A DNA stretch of 64,000 bases from Paucibacter sp. DJ2R-2 (GTDB lineage Bacteria > Pseudomonadota > Gammaproteobacteria > Burkholderiales > Burkholderiaceae_C). The position numbers were made by a program, and so were the translations under genes. The stretch's first letter is position 1. Every line of letters begins with the position of its first letter. The DNA is taken from positions 1 through 64,000 of the forward strand of contig NZ_JAJIRT010000010.1 in the NCBI RefSeq assembly GCF_025717675.1, read 5' to 3'. Positions 5,777 through 15,527 of this stretch are shown in pieces. The notes under the pieces are model-generated. The model was not told the origin of the DNA. It saw nothing but the letters and a program-made list of their open reading frames with translations, and did no database searches.

Positions 5777-8418
5777 GGTTTCTCCACCTGGGTTCTTCGC
5801 ATCGCCAACACCGCCCAGATCGTCACCGCGACGAGCAGGGTCCAAAGCAGGAAGGGGCTCTCGCGCAGGGGCTTGAGGCCGGGGTCGAAAGCAAACAGCA
5901 GGCTGCCCACGGCCAGCGGCGGCAGGGCGCCCAGCGGCATATAGCGGCCCCAGCGGGCCCGCCAGGCGCAGTTCAGGGCCATGGCCAAGCCGCAGGCGGC
6001 GCCGATCAGCAAGAGCAGCTCAAAGACGGCCCGCAGCGGCCAGCGGTGTTCGCAGACCCAGCCGCGCAGGGCCAGCTTGAAGTCGCTGATCGAGCCGGTC
6101 AAAAAGGCGGTGTCGAAGTTCTGGCTGAAGTCGACCGGTGTCGAGACTTCCTTGATGGGCAAGGGCCAGAAGGCAACTCCGCCGTAGTTGTCATCGAAGT
6201 AGATCAGGTCGTCGGCGAACTGCTGGCCGCCCTTGCTGCGCGGCGAAACCAGGGGGATCAGCTTGCGCAGAAAGATGCGGCGGTCGCCGCCTTTGATGGC
6301 GGTCGATTGATCCAGCTTGACGCGCAAGGCCTTTTTGCTGTCGCCGCTGGGCTCGGACAGAAGCACGATGAAGCGCAGCGTTACGTTGGTGTTGCTCTTG
6401 TACTCGGCCGTTTCCGCGTGGATGCGGCCGCGCAGCAGCGACGGCTCCTCGGCCTGGCGCAGATAGTCGAACAGATTGTTCAGCTCGAAGGCGCCGGGGC
6501 GGGCCAGCTCGCGGTCGCTGATCACCAGGTTCAGGGTGTAGTCACGCGAACCCTGGCGCAGGGCCGTGATCAGCGCTTCGACCAGCTTTTTGTAATAGGC
6601 ATCGAAGCGGCTGCGCCAGACCAAGTCTTCGCGCGGTGGCAGCTCGTCCAGGAACAGGGTCAGGCCGTCGCCCATGCGCGTGGCATGGCCGAGACCGGGC
6701 AGCACGCCGTAGAGGCGCGAGCGCCAGTCGTTCAGCGGCCGGTCAATCACGGCCATAGCGCGGCCGGGCGCCTCGCGAATCATGCGTTCGATGGTGTTGG
6801 CGCGCTCGTTGCTGTCGGCATTCTTCAGGAACAGCCAGTCATTGCGGTACAGGGTCAGGTCCAGCGCGGTGCCGTGAACCCGGGCCTGCCGGACGAAATC
6901 GGTGGCGCCTTGCATGGCATGCTCGGGCACGGCGAGGCTGCCGTCGTCGTTGATGGCCAGGCCGAACACGCTGATCCGGTGCAGGCGGCTGAAGTCGACC
7001 TGCTGGGCTTTGTCGCCAGACCACCATTCGGGGAAAAAACCGTAGATCTGGCTGCCGATCTCGTCCTGCACGCAGCCGCAGCCCGCTCCGTCCCAATTGA
7101 TCTTCTTGTCGAAGCTGAGCGGGTATTTGCGGCCGCTGCGTTCGACCAGCCAGGCCCGCAGCTCCGGCGGCATGATGGTCGGGGCCAGCTCCTGCCAGCT
7201 GATGTCGGTGGTGGCGGCTTTGCGGCTGGCGGCGGCCAGGGCTTTGGCCGGCTCGGCGGCCACCCAGGCCCTGTGTTTCTGAGCTTCCTCCAGGCGTTGC
7301 GGCCAGTTGTTGGGCGGGCAGGCCCGGGCGAACTCGGCCGCGGGTGGCGGCTTGATGCCCTGCTTGCTGGCACTGACGCGCGTCAGCTCCGCCACAAATT
7401 GGCAGAGCTGGGCATCGAGCGCCGCCTCGAACAATTGCCGGTTCGGAAACTCGACCTGGATCAGGGGCGTCAGCAGCTGCTTGAGCTGCTCAATTTGCGG
7501 TTCGGTGAGCGGCCCCGGGGCCGGCGGGCCGGTATCGGCAGCGGGCGCAGATGCGGCGGCTGCGACCGGTGCTGGTGCCGCAGCGGCCTCCACCCGCATG
7601 CCGTCGCCCCCCCCGGCGTCTTCGCTGGGCTTGGCGGCCTCCAGCTTCAGCTGTTCCTCTTCCTCCGGGCCGGGTGTGGGCAGCAGCAGGTCCAGCGTTG
7701 CTTGGGCCAGCTTGAAGACTTCGACCTGGGGCCGGCGCGGCGCAGGCACCTTGGCCTGGGCATCGTTGAGCGAGAGTGCCTTCAAGGCGGCGGGGCTGGA
7801 CGCGGAAGCAGCAGAGGCGGCCGCTGATTGTTTGCCTGGGGGCGCAGTGATGACGCTCAGGATGTAGCTTTGCTGACCCTGGCGCTGCTGGGCGTCGCTG
7901 ACGCTGATGTTCAGCGGATGGCGCTGTGCGCTGAGGGCGGTGCCGGACAGCAGGCCTTGCTCGTCCAGCTTGATGCCCTCGGGCAGCGTACCGCCCGTGA
8001 GCCGGTAGCGGTAGGGCGGCTGGCCGCCGCTGGCTTTCAAGACGTGCTTGTAGGCCTTGCCGACGACGGCGGCGGGCAGGCGCACCGGGGGCAGGTCCAG
8101 CTGCAGTGCCGGCTGTCCGGCGCAGCAGCAGTTCGCTTCCGGGCTGCTGGCCTTGCACTGGGCGCTGGCCTCGGCGGGCAGTGGCTGGCTGTGGCTCTCG
8201 GCTTGCGGGCTGACCGGGCTGCTGGTGGCGGCGCCGTCCGCGGCGCTGGCCGGCTTGGCGGCAGCGGCCGGGGTGTTGCTTTCGGCCTCGGTGGCCAAGC
8301 GTGCAGCGCTGCCCAGGCAGCACAGGCCCAGCAGTGCCGCCCCGAGCAGGCGCAGGCCGCGGCGTGCCGTGGCCGGGAACGTGGCCTTGGCCGGGGCATT
8401 CAGGTGGGCGGGGTTCAC
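5773..8418 (-). CDS. eCIS-linked membrane protein with putative-Ig domain and GH18-like region
   Basis: This is an 881-residue protein. N-terminal hydrophobic segment about 20-38 (signal or anchor); Ala/Pro-rich linker; Cys-rich patch near 97-99; a putative-Ig (He_PIG-type) domain about 105-190 containing GGTLPEGIKLDEQGLLSGT; long Ala/Pro linker; a region about 455-770 resembling the GH18 (chitinase-like) barrel, with SQIYGFFPEWWSG and LTLFLDE in places expected for strands beta-1 and beta-4, although the full DxxDxDxE catalytic motif is not evident; and three likely transmembrane helices at about 794-814, 826-845 and 855-873. It overlaps the ATPase gene upstream and the small basic gene downstream by ATGA junctions, so it is part of the eCIS operon. 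It could anchor the particle or act on the envelope; both are inferences. Confidence 0.75.
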   Translation of the reverse strand: MNPAHLNAPAKATFPATARRGLRLLGAALLGLCCLGSAARLATEAESNTPAAAAKPASAADGAATSSPVSPQAESHSQPLPAEASAQCKASSPEANCCCAGQPALQLDLPPVRLPAAVVGKAYKHVLKASGGQPPYRYRLTGGTLPEGIKLDEQGLLSGTALSAQRHPLNISVSDAQQRQGQQSYILSVITAPPGKQSAAASAASASSPAALKALSLNDAQAKVPAPRRPQVEVFKLAQATLDLLLPTPGPEEEEQLKLEAAKPSEDAGGGDGMRVEAAAAPAPVAAAASAPAADTGPPAPGPLTEPQIEQLKQLLTPLIQVEFPNRQLFEAALDAQLCQFVAELTRVSASKQGIKPPPAAEFARACPPNNWPQRLEEAQKHRAWVAAEPAKALAAASRKAATTDISWQELAPTIMPPELRAWLVERSGRKYPLSFDKKINWDGAGCGCVQDEIGSQIYGFFPEWWSGDKAQQVDFSRLHRISVFGLAINDDGSLAVPEHAMQGATDFVRQARVHGTALDLTLYRNDWLFLKNADSNERANTIERMIREAPGRAMAVIDRPLNDWRSRLYGVLPGLGHATRMGDGLTLFLDELPPREDLVWRSRFDAYYKKLVEALITALRQGSRDYTLNLVISDRELARPGAFELNNLFDYLRQAEEPSLLRGRIHAETAEYKSNTNVTLRFIVLLSEPSGDSKKALRVKLDQSTAIKGGDRRIFLRKLIPLVSPRSKGGQQFADDLIYFDDNYGGVAFWPLPIKEVSTPVDFSQNFDTAFLTGSISDFKLALRGWVCEHRWPLRAVFELLLLIGAACGLAMALNCAWRARWGRYMPLGALPPLAVGSLLFAFDPGLKPLRESPFLLWTLLVAVTIWAVLAMRRTQVEKP

Positions 8419-9773
8419 AGCGTTCTTCCTTCCTTGCGAAGTTCCTTGGCCAGACCGGTGCGCAGCTCGCTGGCCCGCACCTGCTGGCGGCCTTGGCGCA
8501 TGGCGCTCAAGGCGGCGTGGCGGATCACATTGGCGATCGAGCCGCCGGAGAGTTCATAGCGCTGGGCGATTTCGTCCAGGCGCACATCGGGGGCCAGGTG
8601 TTGCCCGGCCAGCATGCCGCGCCACAGGCGCAGGCGTTGCTCGGGGTCGGGCATGGGGAAATAGACCATGGACTGAAAGCGTCGCGAGAAGGCTTCGTCG
8701 AGGTTGCCGCGCAGATTGCTGGCCAGGATGACGACGCCGGGAAAGTCTTCCACCCGCTGCAGCAGGTAGGCGATTTCCTGATTCGCGTGGTGGTCGTTGG
8801 CATTGCTGGCGGCGCTTCGCTTGCCGAACAAGGCGTCGGCTTCGTCGAAGAACAGCACCCAGTTGCGGGTCTCGGCCTGGTCGAACACGCGGGCCAGGTT
8901 CTTCTCGGTCTCGCCGATGTACTTGGACACCACCATGGACAGGTCGATGCGGTAGACGTCGAGCTTCGCCTGCTGGCCGATCAGCGTGGCGGTGAGTGTC
9001 TTGCCGGTGCCCGGTGGCCCATAGAACAGGGTGCGGTAGCCGGGTTTGAGGCTGCGCGCCAGGCCCCAGTCCTGCATCAGCGTGCGGCCATGCGTCAGCC
9101 AGGCGCTGAGCTGGCGGATGTCATCGAGCACCTCGGGCGCCAGCACCAGATCGTCCCACGTCAGGCTGCTGTGGATCAGCTTGGCCGGGAACTGGGCGTT
9201 GTAGTCCGGCTTGTGCCAGACGCCGGTGCTGAGCCTTTGCAGGGCCTCGGGGCTGGCGGCCAGCAAGCCGCTGAGCTGGGGCTCGCCGGCCGGGGGCGGC
9301 TCCAGGCGCAGCAGGCCGCGGCGGGCAAAGCCATGGCCGGGGTCGAAGAGGGCCAGCAGGCCAAAGCGCCGGGCCAATGATTCACCAGCGATCAGGAAGG
9401 CCGCCGTCTCGCCGGTGGGCATGAAGCCGCCATGGTTCTGGCTCTTGATGCCGCCGAACTCGGTGAAGCCGCGCTCCAGGTTCTGGTTGCGCATGAACAG
9501 CAGGTCGAGGGCCGCCGGGCGCAGATGGGGCACCAGGGCCAGGGCGAGCAGCAGGCGCTCCTCGCGGCTCAGGGCCGGCAGGCCTTGCAGCTCGGCCAAC
9601 TCGGCGTGCACGCGGGCCAGTTCGCTGTCCGCCGGCAGGGTCGGCGCGGGCTCGCCCACCTCCAGCGGGGTCTGCTTGAAGAACTGGTCCAAGCGCTGCG
9701 CGAGCAGCGTGTCCAGCCAGTCCAGTTCCATGCTCAGAGCTTGAGCATGGGCGGTGTCAGCGCCATTCCACAT
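8415..9773 (-). CDS. eCIS AAA+ ATPase (Afp15-like)
   Basis: This is a 452-residue protein with one C-terminal AAA+ module: Walker A GPPGTGKT at 252-259, Walker B VLFFDEAD about 306-313, and paired arginines SRRF at 363-366. The first 200 residues are a family-specific domain. eCIS loci typically encode one such ATPase, required for assembly in Afp/PVC; it is FtsH/CDC48-like and not a ClpV disassembly ATPase. The ATG at 9773 is chosen because AAGGAG lies 6 bases upstream; it overlaps the tape-measure gene by 17 bp. An internal ATG at 9731 lacks a clear ribosome binding site. The downstream membrane-protein gene starts in an ATGA overlap. Confidence 0.9.
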   Translation of the reverse strand: MWNGADTAHAQALSMELDWLDTLLAQRLDQFFKQTPLEVGEPAPTLPADSELARVHAELAELQGLPALSREERLLLALALVPHLRPAALDLLFMRNQNLERGFTEFGGIKSQNHGGFMPTGETAAFLIAGESLARRFGLLALFDPGHGFARRGLLRLEPPPAGEPQLSGLLAASPEALQRLSTGVWHKPDYNAQFPAKLIHSSLTWDDLVLAPEVLDDIRQLSAWLTHGRTLMQDWGLARSLKPGYRTLFYGPPGTGKTLTATLIGQQAKLDVYRIDLSMVVSKYIGETEKNLARVFDQAETRNWVLFFDEADALFGKRSAASNANDHHANQEIAYLLQRVEDFPGVVILASNLRGNLDEAFSRRFQSMVYFPMPDPEQRLRLWRGMLAGQHLAPDVRLDEIAQRYELSGGSIANVIRHAALSAMRQGRQQVRASELRTGLAKELRKEGRTL

Positions 9774-12765
9774 GCAGCACTCCTTGCATCCAGGGCAGTT
9801 TGATGATCGAAAAGCCCCAGGGCAGGCGGTCGAGCAGCATATCGAAAGCACGCGGCTGCACCTTCAGCCGCCAGGGGGCGGGTTCGCCGTGCTCGGCACG
9901 TTGGCGCTCGAGCCGACCCTCACGCTGCAGAAAGCTCTCGCGCAGGCCGGCGACCGAGGTGTTGCCGATGGCCTTCCAATGGCTGATGACCGCGGTCAGC
10001 AAGTCGTTCAGCAGCGCCTGCTCTTGGGCCGTCAGCGGATCGCAGGCCGGCAGCAGGTCGGTGGGCGCGAGACCGCAGAGCAGCTTGGACAGCGGCCAGA
10101 GCGGCTCGCTGCTGGGCGCATCACCGCGCACCAAGGCTTGCAGACACAAGACTGCACGCGCTTGGGCCGGGGCATCGACGAACTGCCCTCCTTCGGTCAA
10201 GCTCAGGTGTTTGAACAGCCGCTCGGCATAGGCGGCGAGCAGCACCTGGCCGGCGTCCTCGACCCAGATCGGCGCGGCCAAGGGGCCTGGCGGTGTTGTG
10301 GCAGGCGCAGGCCGTGCCGGCGGGGCTGGGCGCACAGGCGCTGGAGCGCTCGCCTTGGCGCTGATGGCCGTGGCGTTTGAACTCTGGGACTTATGTGCAG
10401 TACCGGCCTGGCCTTCGTGGCCTGAATGGGGCGCCACTCTTGGAGGTCGAGGCCGCCGATTGGACCGTCCGGCTTCTTGCACATGGCGGCGGAAACCTGG
10501 CGCGTCCGGGGTGCCGGCGAGCACGAACAGATGCTCACAAAGCAGCGACCAGAGCGGATCCGCGGCCGGTGCTGCTGTGGCGCTTGGAGCGACTGCTGGA
10601 CCAGTGTCGCGAGCCAGCTCTGGCGCGGGTGCTGCCGGCTCTGCGCGCATCGTTGCCATACAGTCCTTCAAGGCCTCGGCGCTTCCCGGGCCGAACTGAG
10701 CCGCCAGCCATTGCCAGCGCTGAGCGGGCTCGAACTGGGCACACCATTGCTGGCAGGCCGCCGGCTGCTCCAGCAATTCAGCCAGACGCAGGCGCTGCGC
10801 CGTGCCATAGGCCTTGAGCTGGCATTGCAGCCACAGTTGCCGCAGCTGGTTTTCAAGTCCGGGCTTCGAGTGGGCCGAGGTCGCCAATTCCTTCGCTGCG
10901 TTCCCCTGGATGCTGCTGTCGTGCAGCTGCTGCCAGCGGCGGCGCCAATGCGCTTCCAGGTTGGCGGGCGGGATGGGGACTGCGATTGCTTGGTGCAACA
11001 TCGCCGCGCTCAGCGCCTCGGCCTCCTGCCAGAGCCAACGGCGCAAGGCCGCAGCCGGCCAGGGCGGTGCCGCCGCTTCGTCTGAAGGCTGGGTCTTGGG
11101 TGCTTGCCAGCGCGCGATCAGCGTCGGCAGCCAGGGCAGGGCCTGCAGACGGCTCAGCGGTGTTGTGGAGTTAGGGCCATCGGAAGCCAGGGGCAAGCTG
11201 GCCGCGGCTTGCAAGGCCGGCCCGGCCGCGCGCTTGAATCGATCGCGCGCTTGAGGTGCTGGCGTGTCAGCGTCACCCGAACCTTGCCAGCGCGCCCAGG
11301 CGCCTTGCCAGAGGCTCAGCCAGGCGCTGTGCGTGGCCGGCAGGCGCCCATGCTCCAGCAGGTGGGCCAGGCTGGCCTCCATCAGCAGCGATTGCATGGC
11401 GCTGAGCCCCGGTCGTTCGGCCGCCGGGCAGGCCTTGAGCAGCTGCAGTGCGGTCTGGCGCAAAGAGTCGGCCCATTGCGGCGGGGCTGGCCGCGTGAGT
11501 GGCTCCGGGCCCGCCGGGGCCTTGTCTGCGCCCGGGCCGGCCAGCAAGGCCAGCAGGGGCCAGCTGTGCTCGACCGGCAGGGCCAGGCTCCAGGCGCGCC
11601 GGCCGCTGCGTGGGCGCAGCTGTTCCAGCAAGGCCTGGCGCAAGGCGGCGGGGGCCTGCCGGTGCAGCTCGGCCAGGCTGCGGCCGATGTGGGCCGAGCT
11701 GCCTGCCGACGGCCGCCCCGTGGCCCAGGCCTGAACCTGCTCTTGCATGCGGCGCAAGGCGGCCTGGCCCAGGCGCGAGGGCGGCCGGCCGGGCCCGCCG
11801 GCCGAGCCGCCGGAGTCAGCGTCCGCCTGCGTCTGTGCGTCGACCTGGTCCGGGTCGCCCAACAGGGCCGCGAGCATGGCGGCTGCGAGCTCCGAGCCTG
11901 CTGGGCGGGGCAAGACCTGACCCCGCAGCGCCCGTCGCAGCGACATCCAGCCGGGGCCCAAGAGTTCGGCATGGCTGGCCTGCAGGGCGGCCAGCAGGCG
12001 CCGCTGGCGGGCGCCGCCGAGGGCACCGCCACTCAAGCCCCAGAGCGCATGCAGGCCTGCGACGCGCAGGCGCTGTTGCAGGCTTTGCACCTGGTAGGCA
12101 CTGAGGCGGCCGCGCCGCTGCAGCGGCAGCAGCCAGTTGTCGTCCAAAAGCAGCATGGCCTCGGCCAGCTCGCGGTGGCGCACGCTCAGCAAGGCCTGCA
12201 GGCCGGCATGCGGCGCGATCAGGCTCAGTCGGGCCAGCACAGGCTCGGGTGGCATCAGCTGCTGCAGGGCTTGCCACAGCCGCGGCCCATGGTGCAGAGC
12301 AAGGCGCTCCAGCCAGCCGGCGAGGTCGCGAGCCGAGCGCAGCGGCATGCCCCAAGGCAGCAGCCCATGCTGCAGAAAGTGCAGGAACTGCCCGAGCTCA
12401 TGGCCGGCGCTGCTCAGCCGGCGCGGCGGCTCGGCGTCGGGGCTGCTGTCGGCCCACGGTGCGAGGGCGGCCCTGGGCGGGATTTGTTCGCTCAGCCTGG
12501 CCAGGCTGCGCTGCAGCGCCAGGTCGAATTGGCGCAGCCACTGGCTGGGGCTGTCCTGGATGCGCAGGCGGCCGATGTCGACCTCCAGGCAATCCAGGGC
12601 CCAGACCTCGCCCGGCGGGCTGAGGGCATCGAAGCGCTCCGCCATGCGCGGCAGTGCGTGCTTGTGGATGAACTCGCTCAGGCGATCTTGCTGCGCATGG
12701 GCCAGCCGGGCATGGCTGAATCGGGCCTCCCAGCTGAGCGTCTCGATGCGATGGCTGTGGTTCAT
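9757..12765 (-). CDS. Contractile injection system tape measure protein (Afp14-like)
   Basis: This 1002-residue protein shows the two ends typical of the CIS tape-measure family: an N-terminal block with ALDCLEVDIGRLRI at 56-69 and a C-terminal block with VEDAGQVLLAAYAERLF, LSKLLCGL and a final PWGFSIIKLPWM region. The long Ala/Leu/Gln-rich middle is predicted helical, as expected for a ruler running inside the tube. It follows the baseplate genes and precedes the ATPase, the usual eCIS order. It contains one copy of the dispersed GGCAAGACCTGACCCC motif within the coding sequence, at 11907-11924. Confidence 0.85.
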   Translation of the reverse strand: MNHSHRIETLSWEARFSHARLAHAQQDRLSEFIHKHALPRMAERFDALSPPGEVWALDCLEVDIGRLRIQDSPSQWLRQFDLALQRSLARLSEQIPPRAALAPWADSSPDAEPPRRLSSAGHELGQFLHFLQHGLLPWGMPLRSARDLAGWLERLALHHGPRLWQALQQLMPPEPVLARLSLIAPHAGLQALLSVRHRELAEAMLLLDDNWLLPLQRRGRLSAYQVQSLQQRLRVAGLHALWGLSGGALGGARQRRLLAALQASHAELLGPGWMSLRRALRGQVLPRPAGSELAAAMLAALLGDPDQVDAQTQADADSGGSAGGPGRPPSRLGQAALRRMQEQVQAWATGRPSAGSSAHIGRSLAELHRQAPAALRQALLEQLRPRSGRRAWSLALPVEHSWPLLALLAGPGADKAPAGPEPLTRPAPPQWADSLRQTALQLLKACPAAERPGLSAMQSLLMEASLAHLLEHGRLPATHSAWLSLWQGAWARWQGSGDADTPAPQARDRFKRAAGPALQAAASLPLASDGPNSTTPLSRLQALPWLPTLIARWQAPKTQPSDEAAAPPWPAAALRRWLWQEAEALSAAMLHQAIAVPIPPANLEAHWRRRWQQLHDSSIQGNAAKELATSAHSKPGLENQLRQLWLQCQLKAYGTAQRLRLAELLEQPAACQQWCAQFEPAQRWQWLAAQFGPGSAEALKDCMATMRAEPAAPAPELARDTGPAVAPSATAAPAADPLWSLLCEHLFVLAGTPDAPGFRRHVQEAGRSNRRPRPPRVAPHSGHEGQAGTAHKSQSSNATAISAKASAPAPVRPAPPARPAPATTPPGPLAAPIWVEDAGQVLLAAYAERLFKHLSLTEGGQFVDAPAQARAVLCLQALVRGDAPSSEPLWPLSKLLCGLAPTDLLPACDPLTAQEQALLNDLLTAVISHWKAIGNTSVAGLRESFLQREGRLERQRAEHGEPAPWRLKVQPRAFDMLLDRLPWGFSIIKLPWMQGVLHVEWR
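11907..11924 (-). repeat. Copy of dispersed 16-bp motif inside the tape-measure gene
   Basis: GGGGCAAGACCTGACCCC on the plus strand, identical in its core to the reverse complement of copies at 28799 and 44340. Here it encodes GQVLP within the protein, so it is tolerated in frame. Confidence 0.6.
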
Positions 12766-12782
12766 GGCGGGCCCGTGTCGCT

Positions 12783-15527
12783 TCAGTGGCTGACCCAGAA
12801 GGGCTGCAGAAAACCGCTCAGGGCCGCGGCACAGGCGCTGAGCTGGGTGCCTGTGGTCTTGTTCTCGTGGCCGCGGTCAAGGTTCTGGCCTGGCTTCGTC
12901 TGCGCCTCGCAATGCGCCCGGCGCGCGTCCAGCCACTCTTCGTAAAGCTGCTCGAAGCGCTCCATCTCCTGGGCGTCAAGAAACAGGCTGCGGCTTTCCA
13001 GATGGGCCGGCGCCGCCATCAACAAGGTCTCCTGACAGAGCGATTGAAAGCGCGGGTCGGCGCCGCGAGCCGTCCAGCCGGGCAGGATCAGGCTGATCTT
13101 CTGACGGTGAAAGGCGGCCAAGGTGGCAGCTGCTTGGCCCGCGGGCCGCAGCAGAAGGTGTTCGACCAGATGCAGGCCTTCGGCGTGGCGCTGCAGCGCG
13201 CAGGCCAGCAGATGGAGATCGGTGGCCAGCTGCAGCGCCTGCGCCTCCGAGGCGACCCGGGCCAAGGTCCAGCGCTGATCGCGCCGCTCGCCACCCAGGC
13301 AGAGGCAGAGCTGCGACGGCTGGCGTCGCAAGATGAAGCGATCGGCTTGAACGGCGCTGCGCAGCAGGGCCGGCGGCAGGGCCTGGCGCAAGCCGGGCAG
13401 GCGGCTGCGCAGCATTTGCCACAACTCGCGCAGCTCGGCACCCCGGCGCGGTGGCCGGCTGCCCGGCAGCAGATGCAGCGCCTGGTATTCACCGTCAGCC
13501 GCCAGAGCGGGCACTTCGCCCTCGGGCCGCCGGTCTTCGGGCAGCAGCTGCAGTTCGAGCACGCGCAGCGTCTGTGTCAGGCGACGCGGGAACGGGTGGG
13601 CCATGCCCAGCTGCAGGGCCAGTCGCTCCACCAAGGCGCAGCGATTCTTGCGCTTACCGAGCAGGGCTTTGCTGTAGTCGAAGGCCGCGTGGCGGTCGCG
13701 GGTGCGGGCCAGCAGCTGGCGGGCATAGCGCTGCTTGCAGCGCAGCAGGTGGCCTTGCCAACTGGGCCCCGACCAGTAGCAGGGCAGGCTTTGCAGAGCC
13801 TGGAAGTCCAGCTGCTCCCCGTGCAGGGCGAGCAATTGATCGAGCACGCGGGAGCGCCGCTCGACGGCCTCGTCGGCCGCGGCGAACACATCGCGTTCGA
13901 TCTGCTCGCGTGGCTGCAGGTAGAGGCCCTCCTGAGCTGCCGGCGATTGCGGCCGCGCGGCGGTGGCGTGCGGGTCGAGGGCGACGGCTTCGAGCGCGGA
14001 CAGCTGGGCATTGCCGGGCAGGTCCCACCAGTAGCTGGGCCCCTTGGCGTGACCGATGTCGAACAGCTCGCCGAGATGCTGGCGCTGGGCCCGGCTGTGG
14101 GCCAGCCACTGCTCCATCAGGCTCAGATAGGCCTGCCATTGCTGCTGCTGGCCGCGGCCGCCGGCCTGCAGCTCCAGGCTGGCGCCCTGTCGACCCGGCT
14201 GGCGGTAGACCTCGGGCAGGTGGCTGCTGGCGGGCACATAGGCGGCAGCTTCGGCTTCACTGGGCTCACGCGCAGCCCGGGTCGGCGCGGCCGGGAGGCC
14301 GGGCAGGGCTTGGCGGCGCGGCGTGCGGCGCACGTCCTCCAGCTGTTGCCACAGCTGCTGCAAAGGCAGCTGATCGCTGCTGCCCTGACCGCTGACGTTC
14401 CAGCCTTCCAAATCCTGGGCCGAGGCCGGCCAAGCCAGGCGCAGCGCCCAGCCTGGGCCGCGCATGGGCAGGCTGTCGGTGTCCTGCAGCAGCGCCGGCG
14501 GCGGGGCTCCTTCCGGCAGGCCGAAGTCCTGGCTGCTGAGTTCGCTGTGCTCGCGCAGCTCGGCGCTTTCTTCCAGGCGCAGCTCATCGATGTCGGCCAG
14601 GCCGGGGATTTCGCGCAGGTAGAGGGTCAGGTCATTGAACTTCAGCTCCTCGGCCTGGCAGCGTTCGAGTTCCACGCTGTTGACCCAGCCCTGGCTCATC
14701 AGTGGGCCGCTGTGCTCGGCGTCGGGCAGCTCATCGAGCGCGTGGCGCAGCGGCCGGGCGGCGATGTAGTCGTCGCAGCGGGCCAGCAGCTCGGCCAGCA
14801 GCTCGGCCAGATCGCGCCGGCCGTCGCTGCGCACGCGGCAGCGCAGCCGGACCCAACGCGGCTTGAGCAATTGCTGTGCGTCCAGCAGGTCCTCGCCCAG
14901 ATTGCGCTGTGCCCAGTAGCTGCGGGTCTGCGCCAGGGCTTGCTCGCGATCGTCCTGGTCGGCCACTTGGGCCTGGCGCGAGAGATGCCAGAGCCCGCTG
15001 CGGCGTCCGTGCCGGTCGCGCAGCGGCGTCATGCGCAGATGGCGGGCTTCGGGCCAGAGGTCGTAGAGCCAGCGCTGGTAGTCGCTGGCGCTGGTCGGCC
15101 GGCATGGCAGGGCCTCGCGCGGGCCGTAGAGCGCGTGGCGCGCCAACGCGTTCGGGCTGATGGCCGACAGGTCGGCGGGGCGGCCCGGTTCCTTGTCGAT
15201 GCCCGGGTCCATGTCCGGCAGCAGGCCGAGCAGTTCGGGCACGCTTTGCCGGCTGGCGTAGATGTCTTCGCTGAGTCCGAAGCAGAAGGCTTCGAGCAGG
15301 GTCACGCCGGGGTCGTGCAGATTGAAGTCGGTCCATTGCGAGCGGCTGGCGCCCTGGGCCAGCTGGATCACCGCTTCGCGCAGGGCATCAAAGCCCAAAG
15401 GGTCGTGCTGCTCGCGGCTGCTGGGCAGGCGCGGCAGGCGCTGCGGTGCCTCCAGGGCCCGCTCTTGCGGCAGCACGCCCTGGGCCGGCGGGGCCAGGGC
15501 TTGCAACAGCGGCGGCGGCATGCTCAT
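12783..15527 (-). CDS. Large eCIS baseplate protein, Afp12-like
   Basis: This 914-residue protein has near its N-terminus WTDFNLHDPGVTLLEAFCFG (65-84), a signature of the second large baseplate-wedge protein of eCIS (typical form W-T-D-H-N-x-H-D-P-G-I-T-L-L-E). The rest is rich in Leu/Gln/Arg without motifs I can name. Family members are usually about 900-1000 residues. It begins in an ATGA overlap with the preceding 296-residue gene and is followed after 17 bp by the tape-measure gene. It should be a structural wedge component connecting tube, spike and sheath. Confidence 0.8.
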   Translation of the reverse strand: MSMPPPLLQALAPPAQGVLPQERALEAPQRLPRLPSSREQHDPLGFDALREAVIQLAQGASRSQWTDFNLHDPGVTLLEAFCFGLSEDIYASRQSVPELLGLLPDMDPGIDKEPGRPADLSAISPNALARHALYGPREALPCRPTSASDYQRWLYDLWPEARHLRMTPLRDRHGRRSGLWHLSRQAQVADQDDREQALAQTRSYWAQRNLGEDLLDAQQLLKPRWVRLRCRVRSDGRRDLAELLAELLARCDDYIAARPLRHALDELPDAEHSGPLMSQGWVNSVELERCQAEELKFNDLTLYLREIPGLADIDELRLEESAELREHSELSSQDFGLPEGAPPPALLQDTDSLPMRGPGWALRLAWPASAQDLEGWNVSGQGSSDQLPLQQLWQQLEDVRRTPRRQALPGLPAAPTRAAREPSEAEAAAYVPASSHLPEVYRQPGRQGASLELQAGGRGQQQQWQAYLSLMEQWLAHSRAQRQHLGELFDIGHAKGPSYWWDLPGNAQLSALEAVALDPHATAARPQSPAAQEGLYLQPREQIERDVFAAADEAVERRSRVLDQLLALHGEQLDFQALQSLPCYWSGPSWQGHLLRCKQRYARQLLARTRDRHAAFDYSKALLGKRKNRCALVERLALQLGMAHPFPRRLTQTLRVLELQLLPEDRRPEGEVPALAADGEYQALHLLPGSRPPRRGAELRELWQMLRSRLPGLRQALPPALLRSAVQADRFILRRQPSQLCLCLGGERRDQRWTLARVASEAQALQLATDLHLLACALQRHAEGLHLVEHLLLRPAGQAAATLAAFHRQKISLILPGWTARGADPRFQSLCQETLLMAAPAHLESRSLFLDAQEMERFEQLYEEWLDARRAHCEAQTKPGQNLDRGHENKTTGTQLSACAAALSGFLQPFWVSH

